From the NCBI GenBank assembly GCA_021296235.1, contig JAGWAS010000017.1, positions 54,271 to 118,270 of the forward strand: a stretch of DNA of 64,000 nucleotides, read 5' to 3'. Of this stretch, positions 1-8,187 are shown one piece after another (position 1 is the stretch's first letter; each line of letters begins with the position of its first letter). Below the pieces are notes generated by a model that saw only the letters and a program-made list of their open reading frames with translations, did not search any database and had not been told where the DNA came from. The stretch comes from Paracoccaceae bacterium. GTDB taxonomy: Bacteria > Pseudomonadota > Alphaproteobacteria > Rhodobacterales > Rhodobacteraceae. The translations under genes were made by a program, and so were the position numbers.

Positions 1-520
1 TCCGCTGCCGAATCTGAATGGCTTCACGCGGTGGAATCGACACCCTGACAACAGACCGGGTTGCAGTTAAGGCGGTGCTTGCCCATTTCGAGAAGCGCCG
101 AGGGATGTCCAGAGCCTTCCATATAATCGGTTGCGGCATGCAGCGTGCTTCTCTGGTTTCAACTTCGCTGGCAGATCAAACGCTTTGTTTTGCCTTGAAG
201 GTGGGCCTGCGGGCCAAGGGCCGAAGGCTCGACATGGCCGATGATCTACGGAAGTGTTCGGCCCTTGATGCCATCACCGCCTTCCAGCATGGGCGACGGG
301 TACAGCACGGTTGTAGTTGTTTCCCTCAAGGGTCATCCCATATTGCCGTTTCTTTATTCTTCGCTCCCTCAGAACTTCCTTTGAAGTCCTGACTCATTCT
401 GAGCTTGGGCGTCGCATTGCGGCACCAGCTACGTCCAGAAATTGAACTTTCCACATTCAACGACCGCGACTCGGCTCCCCACAGCTTATCCGATGCCGAA
501 GCAACACCTAAACTGAACCC
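1..520. other. Gene-free stretch at left edge
   Basis: No reading frame here resembles a known family. The longest plus-strand frame (18-392) has composition typical of chance frames and no visible motif, and the minus-strand frame at 326-826 mostly runs antisense to the next gene. The end of a gene lying to the left of the window cannot be excluded. Confidence 0.5.
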
Positions 521-1570
521 ATGCGATGTCCTTCTGAAACGACATCCGTCGAAAATTCCGACGACGCTATGCTTAGCAGCATCCGAAATGCGGCCGAGGA
601 ATCGCTGAAGGCTTGGCCCGATGCCAAGGCAGTGGTGCTGTTCGGGTCCCGAGCGCGTGGCGACCACTCGCCCCTGAGCGACTGGGATATTGCCTTCATC
701 ACCAGTGGAGGCGAGCGCATCGGGCCGGTTCCAACTGGACTGCCAATCCACGGTCTTCCGTGCAAGGTCGAATGCTTGGCATTGCCGGAGGCGGTGGTAC
801 GGCGCAAGGCTTTGGCGATCGGTCACGTGGTTCGCGGAATTATCCGTGACGGTAAGTTGCTGGCCGGATCATGGAACCGACCCAATTCGAGAGGGGCAGT
901 CACCATGAGGCCGGACGAATACGCGAGACTTGTCCGCAACGCGATCACATTCACGGGAAACGCTGTTGCGAGGGCTGTTGAGATCGGTGAAACTGGAAAC
1001 TGTTGGGATGACATTAACCTGTGCAACCATTTTGTGGCTGAATCAGCCGATGCCGCCGAACACCTTGCCAAGGCAAAGCTTGGCCGCCATGGCATCGAGT
1101 ACAGCAGAACACACGATCTCGGCCAACTCGCCAGTCAAGCGAGGCGTGCCGGATTCTCCGATCTGGCGCGGGATATCGATCCCATTAACGGATTGGCGGG
1201 GAAACAACACATGGCAGCATATGACGGTGTTACCGTGGAAGGCTGCCAGCATGCCGTTCGCCGGCTGCGAGCCGAGATAATCCTGTTGGGAGAGGAAATT
1301 CGTTCCGCCAGGAGTGTTCCCTCGTTTGCAGAAACGGCCAACGAATTGGCGCGGAATGCAACCAACATGGCAAGAAAACAGGTGCCGGCACTGCGGCAAG
1401 CACTGAGCCGCGAGGTCAAGCCAAGCAGACTGCCGTTGGACCAGGACCCGGTGGCCGCAATTGTTCAAACCCGTACGACAATTGTCGATGCGCTCGGTGA
1501 GCTGCCAATTTGTCTTGCGCCAGAGAAGATCGCTGCAAACAGATCCACAAACGAGCGGCAATGGGGGTGA
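521..1570 (+). CDS. Nucleotidyltransferase-HEPN fusion protein
   Basis: Protein of 349 residues. The N-terminal part (about residues 35-110) is a minimal nucleotidyltransferase: it has the GSRARGD...SDWD signature with the two metal-binding aspartates. Residues about 130-250 are helical and resemble a HEPN domain of the kind paired with such transferases (the RTHDLGQL element fits the family). The last 90 or so residues are not recognised. In most genomes the two domains are separate genes forming a HEPN-MNT toxin-antitoxin pair in which the transferase modifies and silences the HEPN RNase; here they form one chain. No clear ribosome site precedes either start; the ATG at 569 would begin closer to the transferase fold and is an alternative. 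There is no operon partner. Role (toxin control or antibiotic-type nucleotidylation) is inferred only. Confidence 0.75.
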   Translation: MRCPSETTSVENSDDAMLSSIRNAAEESLKAWPDAKAVVLFGSRARGDHSPLSDWDIAFITSGGERIGPVPTGLPIHGLPCKVECLALPEAVVRRKALAIGHVVRGIIRDGKLLAGSWNRPNSRGAVTMRPDEYARLVRNAITFTGNAVARAVEIGETGNCWDDINLCNHFVAESADAAEHLAKAKLGRHGIEYSRTHDLGQLASQARRAGFSDLARDIDPINGLAGKQHMAAYDGVTVEGCQHAVRRLRAEIILLGEEIRSARSVPSFAETANELARNATNMARKQVPALRQALSREVKPSRLPLDQDPVAAIVQTRTTIVDALGELPICLAPEKIAANRSTNERQWG

Positions 1571-2299
1571 CCTTACCCCCACGATTGACACCGACCTATT
1601 CGGAACGCCAACGCCCTTCGAATGACTCAGTTCAACGAACTGCAGGTCTGACCGGCAATGCGCCACAAGAATCAGCCCCAGCATGGTCTGAATGCCTTCG
1701 ACCTGTTTCTGCAGTTTGAGTTGCCTCACCTGGACAGGCGCACGGATGCAGCCGGAACTGGAGGATTGGCCAACGACAACCGACAACTCAAAATCAGCAC
1801 CTTGTTGCATGAGCAAATCCGTGATGTCGCACGATGCGACACGCATTCCTGCCATTGAGTGCAATTTCTGTGGCGGATCCAATCCGAACATTGGCGCGCA
1901 CCAGGGAAGATCGGCCGCCTTCCGTGACAAATTGACCTACGCCAAAACGGGTTCCGCCAATATCAGATGCCCGGATGGGATGAAGAGACCAGCACAAGCG
2001 ATCGGAAATCCCACATTGCCACTATCGTCGGGATCCCCTTCCGGGTGAAACTTGGATTGTTTGTTCAGGCGGCCAAGGCCTGTTGTGCTTGCCAGTGGAG
2101 AAAGTCGGCCCAACGCCGGTTTCTGACATTGCATTTGATGGAAAGGACTGCGTTGGCACCTCTGACACTCGTCACGCCGTGCGCAACGCAACCCCACGCT
2201 TCAGACATTTCACAAAATCACTCCACATAAACAAACTGGGACGCACCATCCTCTGCCGGACGGCTTGAACCAACCGGGAAACTCGAATACTCACCGCCA
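1571..2299. other. Gene-free stretch
   Basis: Several frames of 60-120 codons cross this gap on both strands but none shows a recognisable domain or a ribosome site. The long minus-strand frame at 1043-1930 is mainly antisense to the nucleotidyltransferase gene. I see no gene, RNA or repeat here. Confidence 0.5.
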
Positions 2300-4108
2300 A
2301 TGTCAGCGAACACTTCCATTCCGTCATGGCAAAACTCTGCAGCCAGTCTGGTCGCGGTTGCGGCAGGTCGCGAACCGGCCGATCTGGTGGTTCGCAACTG
2401 CAGATGGGTCAATGTGCACAGTCGGGAAATTCTGGAGGACCATGACATCGCCGTGGTCCAGGGGCGCTTCGCCTATTGCGGCCCGGATGCCAGCCACTGC
2501 GTAGGTGACGGAACTGAAATCCTTGATGCCGAAGGGCAATATGCCGTTCCGGGTCTTTGCGACGGACACATGCATATCGAATCGGGATTGTTGACACCGG
2601 CCAGATTCGCCGAGGCCGTGATTCCTCACGGCACCACGACGATGTTTGCCGATCCCCACGAAATCGCCAACGTTCTCGGCATTGATGGTGTCCGTCTCAT
2701 GCATGACGAGGCGATGCTTCAGCCGGTTAACATGCTGCTGCAAATGCCTTCATGCGCGCCGTCGGCACCGGGGCTGGAAACACCGGGAGCCGAAATTTCG
2801 CCGGCTGATGTCCGGGAAGCGATGGGTTGGCCGGGAATTGCCGGGCTGGGAGAGATGATGAATTTCCCCGGTGTCATAGGCGGGGATCCGAAAATGCTTG
2901 CTGAGATCGCCGCAACCATGGAATCCGGCAAGGTCGTCGGCGGGCATTACGCGTCCCCGGATCTCGGTCCCGCATTTCATGCCTATGCCGCAGGCGGTCC
3001 GGCGGATGACCATGAGGGAACCCGCGAAATCGACGCAATCAGCCGCGCTCGGCAGGGCATGAAGGCGATGCTGCGCCTTGGCTCGGCATGGTACGATGTC
3101 GAAAAACAGATAACCGCCATCACCGAAAAAGGCTTGGATTCACGAAATTTCATCCTCTGCACGGACGATTGCCACCCGGGCACACTGGTGCATGAAGGCC
3201 ACATGAACCGGGTGGTCCGACACGCTGTCGATTGCGGCTGCGATCCTGTCATTGCCCTTCAAATGGCTTCACTCAACACCGCAACACATTTCGGCCTGGA
3301 GCGGGAGATTGGGTCCATTGCTCCCGGACGGTCGGCAGACATGCTGCTCACATCCTGCCTCAAATCCCTACCGGTCCACAGGGTTGTGGCCCGTGGCCGA
3401 ACCCTCGCCGTCAACGGGGAGTTGACGATGGAAATGCCGAAACTGACCTGGCCCGGCCGCGCCCTCGACACCGTCAGGCTCGGAAGGAAACTTGAGGCGG
3501 AGGATTTCCTGATTCCAGCTCCGGAGGGCGCAAGCCGGGTTCGGGCTAAGGTGATCGGCGTTATCGAAAACCAGGCACCGACACGGGCTCTCGTCATGGA
3601 TGTCGCCGTCGCAGACGGGGTTCTGTCGCCCGACGAATCCCGGGACATCTGCCAACTTGCCCTGGTTGAGCGCCACCGGGCCACCGGCGGTGTCGTCAAC
3701 GCGCTGGTATCCGGTTTTCGCTATCGCGGCCGTATGGCGGTTGCCTCAACGATCGCCCACGACAGCCACCACATGATTGTGGTCGGCACCGGCCGCAGGG
3801 AAATGGCGCTTGCAGCCAACAGGCTTGCCGAGGTCAGCGGCGGCATCACCGTTTGGTTGGACGGTCGGGAAATTGCCCTTGTCCAACTACCGGTCGCCGG
3901 ACTTATGTCGGAGGATCCCGCATCAGCTGTGGCCGCTGCGGCGAATGGTGTCAGCGAGGCCATGCGCAAGTGTGGATGCCCCCTGAACAACGCGCTGATG
4001 CAGCATACTCTGCTGGCACTTCCGGTGATTCCCGAATTGCGCATATCGGATCTGGGTTTGGTTGACGCAACCCGATTCAAACTGACCGACCTCTTGGAAA
4101 GGGGCTGA
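2300..4108 (+). CDS. ade: Adenine deaminase
   Basis: Amidohydrolase-superfamily enzyme of 602 residues, the usual size for the Ade family. It hydrolyses adenine to hypoxanthine and ammonia in purine salvage. The metal-binding HMH pair is in the DGHMHIESG segment (H90, H92), and the family blocks HGTTTMFADPHEIANVLG, TDDCHPG and the C-terminal DSHH are all present. It lies 3 bases before the AMP nucleosidase gene, and together they convert AMP to adenine and then to hypoxanthine. No strong ribosome site is visible before the ATG. The cofactor in characterised members is Mn or Fe; that is family knowledge. Confidence 0.95.
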   Translation: MSANTSIPSWQNSAASLVAVAAGREPADLVVRNCRWVNVHSREILEDHDIAVVQGRFAYCGPDASHCVGDGTEILDAEGQYAVPGLCDGHMHIESGLLTPARFAEAVIPHGTTTMFADPHEIANVLGIDGVRLMHDEAMLQPVNMLLQMPSCAPSAPGLETPGAEISPADVREAMGWPGIAGLGEMMNFPGVIGGDPKMLAEIAATMESGKVVGGHYASPDLGPAFHAYAAGGPADDHEGTREIDAISRARQGMKAMLRLGSAWYDVEKQITAITEKGLDSRNFILCTDDCHPGTLVHEGHMNRVVRHAVDCGCDPVIALQMASLNTATHFGLEREIGSIAPGRSADMLLTSCLKSLPVHRVVARGRTLAVNGELTMEMPKLTWPGRALDTVRLGRKLEAEDFLIPAPEGASRVRAKVIGVIENQAPTRALVMDVAVADGVLSPDESRDICQLALVERHRATGGVVNALVSGFRYRGRMAVASTIAHDSHHMIVVGTGRREMALAANRLAEVSGGITVWLDGREIALVQLPVAGLMSEDPASAVAAAANGVSEAMRKCGCPLNNALMQHTLLALPVIPELRISDLGLVDATRFKLTDLLERG

Positions 4109-4111
4109 CCG

Positions 4112-5593
4112 GTGAATTCGCAGCATTTCGAATTTCCAGTGATTTCACCGCCAATTGTGGAGGCGACGGAATTCACGAACGCCGAGGACGCCATTTCCCG
4201 GCTGAAGGAACTACATTCCGAAGGCACACGATTCCTCAGGGACAGGCTTCAGCACGCAATCCGCAACAACAACGTTAAGGAACGCTACCGCGCCCATTAC
4301 CCGGAGGTGAGGATCAGATCCGGCACGTATGACAAGATTGATTCGAGACTGTCGTTCGGCCACGTTGCACAACCGGGCGAGTATTCGACAACGATCACGC
4401 GCCCCGACCTCTTTGAGCGCTATCTGGGTTTGCAGTTCAGACTGTTGATGGAAAACCACGATGTTCCTGTTGTGGTCGGAACCTCAACGACTCCCATTCC
4501 GATCCACTTTGCGGTTGAAGATGACGCGACAACGCGCTTCCCATCGGGAGAGTTCGACCTTTCGTTGCGGGACATGTTCGACGTTCCCGATCTTGCGACC
4601 CTGCATGACGACATTGCGAACGGTCAGCACTACCGCAATCCGGATGGATCGCGACCCCTTAGCCTGTTTCCAGCCCAACGCGTCGACTACTCACTCGCCC
4701 GGCTTCGTCACTACACGGCCACAAGTGCTGCCCATTTCCAGAAATTCGTCCTTTTCACCAACTACCAGTTCTACATTGATGAATTTAAGGAATTTGCCGC
4801 GTCCGCACTCGCCGATCCGGAGTCCGGCTATTCATCGCTGGTTGTGCCGGGAGATATGGAGCTGACTGCAGCGAATGGGGCAACTCCAAGGCCGGAATCC
4901 ACGCCGCAAATGCCGGCTTATCATCTGAAAAGACCCAAGGGTGATGGGATAACACTGGTGAACATAGGGATCGGCCCCTCAAACGCAAAGACCGCAACCG
5001 ATCACATAGCTGTATTGCGGCCGCGGGCATGGTTGATGCTGGGGCACTGCGCCGGGTTAAGGAATGGACAAAGCCTGGGAGACTATGTGCTTGCGCATGC
5101 ATATCTCAGGGAGGACCAAGTGCTCGACGAAGACCTGCCGGTATGGGTTCCCATTCCCGCCTTGGCAGAGGTCCAAATCGCGCTTGAAAGGGCGGTGGCC
5201 GAGATAACAAGACATCCGGGCTTCGAACTCAAGCGGATCATGCGGACCGGAACTGTTGCCACAGTCGACAACAGGAACTGGGAACTCCGTGCCAACGCAG
5301 GTCCTGTGCACAGGCTGAATCAATCCAGGGCCATAGCGCTCGATATGGAATCGGCGACAATTGCCGCCAATGGATTCCGGTTTCGTGTCCCTTACGGAAC
5401 CCTTCTCTGCGTTTCCGACAAACCGCTTCACGGTGACCTCAAGCTTCCGGGGATGGCCAATCGATTCTACCGGAGTCAAGTCGAGAACCATCTCCTGATT
5501 GGCATCAGGGCACTTGAGTTGCTGCGCAGCGAACCGTTGGAACTTCTTCACTCCAGAAAGCTGCGCAGTTTCGACGAAACCGCATTTCTTTGA
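4112..5593 (+). CDS. amn: AMP nucleosidase
   Basis: 493 residues, close to the E. coli enzyme. Hydrolyses AMP to adenine and ribose 5-phosphate. The N-terminal Amn-specific domain is followed by a nucleoside-phosphorylase-like fold; the segments GHCAGLR and ALDMESATIAANG match the ligand-binding part of that fold. The start is GTG, 3 bases after the ade stop, preceded by a good GGAAAGGGG ribosome site at about 4096-4104, so the two genes are translated from one message. The pair gives a route from AMP to hypoxanthine that bypasses AMP deaminase. Confidence 0.95.
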   Translation: MNSQHFEFPVISPPIVEATEFTNAEDAISRLKELHSEGTRFLRDRLQHAIRNNNVKERYRAHYPEVRIRSGTYDKIDSRLSFGHVAQPGEYSTTITRPDLFERYLGLQFRLLMENHDVPVVVGTSTTPIPIHFAVEDDATTRFPSGEFDLSLRDMFDVPDLATLHDDIANGQHYRNPDGSRPLSLFPAQRVDYSLARLRHYTATSAAHFQKFVLFTNYQFYIDEFKEFAASALADPESGYSSLVVPGDMELTAANGATPRPESTPQMPAYHLKRPKGDGITLVNIGIGPSNAKTATDHIAVLRPRAWLMLGHCAGLRNGQSLGDYVLAHAYLREDQVLDEDLPVWVPIPALAEVQIALERAVAEITRHPGFELKRIMRTGTVATVDNRNWELRANAGPVHRLNQSRAIALDMESATIAANGFRFRVPYGTLLCVSDKPLHGDLKLPGMANRFYRSQVENHLLIGIRALELLRSEPLELLHSRKLRSFDETAFL

Positions 5594-5644
5594 CCGATCC
5601 GAAGAAAAAGTGCCGGAATTTGGGGGTGAATCGAAACTTTTGCA

Positions 5645-5674
5645 TTGAATTGCCGCAGAAATTTGTTTTGTTAT
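5645..5674 (+). promoter_or_regulatory. Possible promoter of the HU gene
   Basis: TTGAAT at 5645-5650 and TGTTAT at 5669-5674, spaced 18 bases, lie in an AT-rich stretch before the HU gene. The match to the sigma-70 consensus is partial. Confidence 0.25.
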
Positions 5675-5719
5675 CAACTGTTTTACCGTTCGACCTTAAC
5701 AACAAAGGATATCGTCAGA

Positions 5720-6007
5720 ATGACTCAACAACCCATGAAAAAAGCTGACCTGGTTGCGGCCATTGCCGGAAGGGCAGGTGTCACGGTCAAGGATGCCGGG
5801 GGGGTTCTCAACGCACTTACCGATATTATCACCGAGACGGTCGCCAACGGCGACGCCGTTGCAATTCCCGGCATTGGCAAGTTCTCGTCCAAGGAACGCG
5901 CTGCCCGTACAGTTAGAAATCCACAAACCGGTCAGACCATGGAAAAAGCGGCCGACCGTGCGCCGCGAATGACATTTGCAAAGGCACTGAAGGACGCCTG
6001 CAACTGA
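5720..6007 (+). CDS. HU-family DNA-binding protein
   Basis: Small basic protein of 95 residues that bends and packages DNA as a dimer. It has the HU/IHF helical body (KKADLVAAIAGRAGVT) and the start of the DNA-binding arm, GIGKFSSKERAARTVRNPQTG. The arm deviates from classic HU in length and ends in RAPRMTFAKALKD, as in many alphaproteobacterial HU paralogues. The ATG at 5720 has an AAAGGA ribosome site ten bases upstream, which decides it over the upstream in-frame codon at 5645. It is transcribed alone and is followed by a strong hairpin. Confidence 0.9.
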   Translation: MTQQPMKKADLVAAIAGRAGVTVKDAGGVLNALTDIITETVANGDAVAIPGIGKFSSKERAARTVRNPQTGQTMEKAADRAPRMTFAKALKDACN

Positions 6008-6017
6008 CGATCCAAAC

Positions 6018-6045
6018 ATGGGCGGGCCATTTTTGGCCCGCCCAT
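6018..6045 (+). terminator. Hairpin terminator after HU gene
   Basis: Perfect 11-base-pair stem (ATGGGCGGGCC at 6018-6028, GGCCCGCCCAT at 6035-6045) around an ATTTTT loop, starting ten bases after the HU stop codon. The downstream T run is short, so termination may be partial. Confidence 0.7.
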
Positions 6046-6064
6046 TTGCATCAGGCGGTTCCGA

Positions 6065-6961
6065 ATGACGGCACACCGCGTGGATGTGCTTGCCTTGGCC
6101 ATGGGAATGACATTCGCATTCATTTGGTCGAGCGCCTTCTCCTCTTCAAGGATAGTCGTCCTTGAGGCACCGCCATTGACCGCCTTGGCGGTCAGGTTTG
6201 CGATTTCGGGCACAATTGGCGTGGCGATTGCGCTGTTGTTGGGCGGTTCACTCAAGCTCACCCGGGGGCAATGGCGGGCGACGATTCTCTTCGGCATCTG
6301 CCAGAACGTAATCTATCTGGGCTTCAACTTTGTGGCCATGCAGTGGATTGAGGCTTCGCTTGCCGCAATCATTGCGTCCTCGCTTCCGTTGATTGTTGCG
6401 TTCCTCAACCGATTCTTGGTCAATGAGCGGTTGGGTATGTTGGGATCCCTTGGCCTGATCGCCGGATTCCTGGGTGTGGCACTGGTCATGGGTGGTCGGC
6501 TCACCGGGGGCAGCGACAGCCTCGGAGTTGCACTCTGCGTGGTCGCTGCGGTGGCACTCGCAGTTGCCACCCTGACGATCAGGAACGCATTCACGCAAGG
6601 TAATGTGCTGATGGTGGTCGGACTGCAGATGCTCGTCGGCTGCGTGATATTGGCGGTTCCCGCCACAATCCTTGAAACTCCCTCGGTCAACTGGTCATGG
6701 CAATTTGGTGCTGCCTTCGCCTACACCACGGTCTTTCCGGGGTTGGTGGCAACTTGGCTGTGGTTCACACTGGTCAACAGAACAGGTCCAACGCGCGCAT
6801 CATCTTTTCACTTTCTCAATCCGTTCTTCGGGGTTGCGGTTGCCGGACTGCTTCTTGGCGAACAATTCACCATATTTGACATGGTGGGGGTCGTCATCAT
6901 TACCGCCGGAATTCTGGCCGTGCAGCTCGCAAGGGAACATCCGCGCAATTCTTCTGCCTGA
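6065..6961 (+). CDS. EamA (DMT) family transporter
   Basis: 298 residues with about ten hydrophobic segments in two repeats of five, the layout of the drug/metabolite (EamA) exporter family. The first repeat begins with FIWSSAFSSSRIVVLEAPPLT and the second ends with NPFFGVAVAGLLLGE, both family hallmarks. It sits in the inner membrane. Substrate cannot be predicted; family members move amino acids, purines or metabolites. Starts 20 bases after the HU terminator and is probably a separate unit. Confidence 0.9.
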   Translation: MTAHRVDVLALAMGMTFAFIWSSAFSSSRIVVLEAPPLTALAVRFAISGTIGVAIALLLGGSLKLTRGQWRATILFGICQNVIYLGFNFVAMQWIEASLAAIIASSLPLIVAFLNRFLVNERLGMLGSLGLIAGFLGVALVMGGRLTGGSDSLGVALCVVAAVALAVATLTIRNAFTQGNVLMVVGLQMLVGCVILAVPATILETPSVNWSWQFGAAFAYTTVFPGLVATWLWFTLVNRTGPTRASSFHFLNPFFGVAVAGLLLGEQFTIFDMVGVVIITAGILAVQLAREHPRNSSA

Positions 6962-7348
6962 ATTCGGTGGAGAAAATCCGCCAAAACTGCGGTTTGGCGA
7001 CTTCAGAATCTCATAATGCAATAGCGAATACGCGGCATGAATACCGGAATACAAATTGTCGCGCAGAAAGATACTCCGAACAGGAGTTTCTGACAGCCGG
7101 GTGATTTTTTCATCTTTCCGATTTGGATGACTCTCCGCAACGAATTCCAAACAGCCGTCCCGGACAATGTTGTGGCCGTGCGTCAATCCAACAAAACGCG
7201 AAATGAGTTTCCAGCGATCGTGCAGGCCTGCGACCGGAAACATCGATTGAAAAATGTTGAACCGATGCCTCCTTGATTCCGTGCCCGTGCCGACAAGGCA
7301 AAATCAAGCGGGCATCTCCGCCGTGCTCCGGCCCAACCTCGGAGTTGG
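6962..7348. other. Gene-free stretch with hairpin
   Basis: Separates eamA from the convergent SWIM gene. A 7-base-pair hairpin (CGCCAAA at 6979-6985, TTTGGCG at 6993-6999) follows the eamA stop by 18 bases and may act as its terminator although no T run follows. No gene seen. Confidence 0.5.
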
Positions 7349-8185
7349 CTATAGCGACGCCTTGTTCTTTTCCACGATGCGCACGTAGACCGGTTCCATG
7401 GCTTCAATGAATGAAACGTCCTTATTCCAGAAGGCCGGAAAGTCGCCGCCCCGTTTGATCAGTATCGCCGGAGCAGTCTGGTCACCGTCTTCAACTTCAA
7501 CCGGCGGAAGGGTGCCGCTGCCCTGCCAAAATGATTTGGGGCTGCCGTTCGGCAACGACCGTCTCTGCGGGGACGTGTAACGGTGGGACGGATACTCAAT
7601 TGCCGGTTCGCCACTCCCGAAATGGTCACTGAGAGCCTGACCCAGCGGTGAGGCCGACAGTTTCCTTTGCAGTGACTCAAATTTCATCCCGCGCAATTGG
7701 AATGCAAGGAGCGGATCACGGTCCAGCAGTGATGCGATCTTGTAATAGACGCCTGCGACATGCTTGCAAGGGGATGCGTAATCAGGACACGAACAGGAGC
7801 TGATGATATCGGCCCTGCTCTGCGGCAACAGATGAAGATCCAGTTCCGAAAAGACCCCTTCGATCGCCGTTGGCATTTCGTTCATGAGCAATTGGGAAAG
7901 ACACGCAGCATTATTTCCGATCTCTCCGGTGATCCTGTCCCAATCCTTGACGGATATCCGCTTCAGCTTGACCACGACCTTGTATTTTGGCTCCCTGTAG
8001 ACACCAAAATGAGGATTCACGTTTCCGCGAATCTTGGCATTGACGGTGTAGCCGCTGACATCGAATTCCAGCAGACGCCGCGGTGTCGAATAGGCCCTGC
8101 CGCGCTTAAGGCGGCCGCTGTCCATGATGTGCGACAACACATCAAGGAATTTCTTGCCCCACCAGGTGCGCGTCATTCTTGCCAT
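7349..8185 (-). CDS. SWIM zinc-finger protein, partner of SNF2 helicase
   Basis: 278 residues from the ATG at 8185. The SWIM signature CxCx(n)CxH is seen as SCSCPDYASPCKH near residue 130; this fold binds zinc and contacts DNA or protein. The N-terminus (TRTWWGKKFLDVL) is typical of SWIM proteins encoded next to bacterial SNF2 helicases. Its ATG lies two bases after the helicase stop codon, so the two genes are translationally coupled. The in-frame start at 8263 lies inside the helicase gene and is rejected. Residues after 210 are low in complexity and not recognised. Likely an accessory subunit guiding the helicase; the process served is unknown. Confidence 0.88.
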   Translation of the reverse strand: MARMTRTWWGKKFLDVLSHIMDSGRLKRGRAYSTPRRLLEFDVSGYTVNAKIRGNVNPHFGVYREPKYKVVVKLKRISVKDWDRITGEIGNNAACLSQLLMNEMPTAIEGVFSELDLHLLPQSRADIISSCSCPDYASPCKHVAGVYYKIASLLDRDPLLAFQLRGMKFESLQRKLSASPLGQALSDHFGSGEPAIEYPSHRYTSPQRRSLPNGSPKSFWQGSGTLPPVEVEDGDQTAPAILIKRGGDFPAFWNKDVSFIEAMEPVYVRIVEKNKASL

Positions 8186-8187
8186 TG

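Noticed and set aside
18..392. 124-codon frame at the left edge
   Set aside because: No domain, no ribosome site and chance-like composition.
1043..1930. 295-codon minus-strand frame
   Set aside because: Mostly antisense to the nucleotidyltransferase-HEPN gene, with no family motif.
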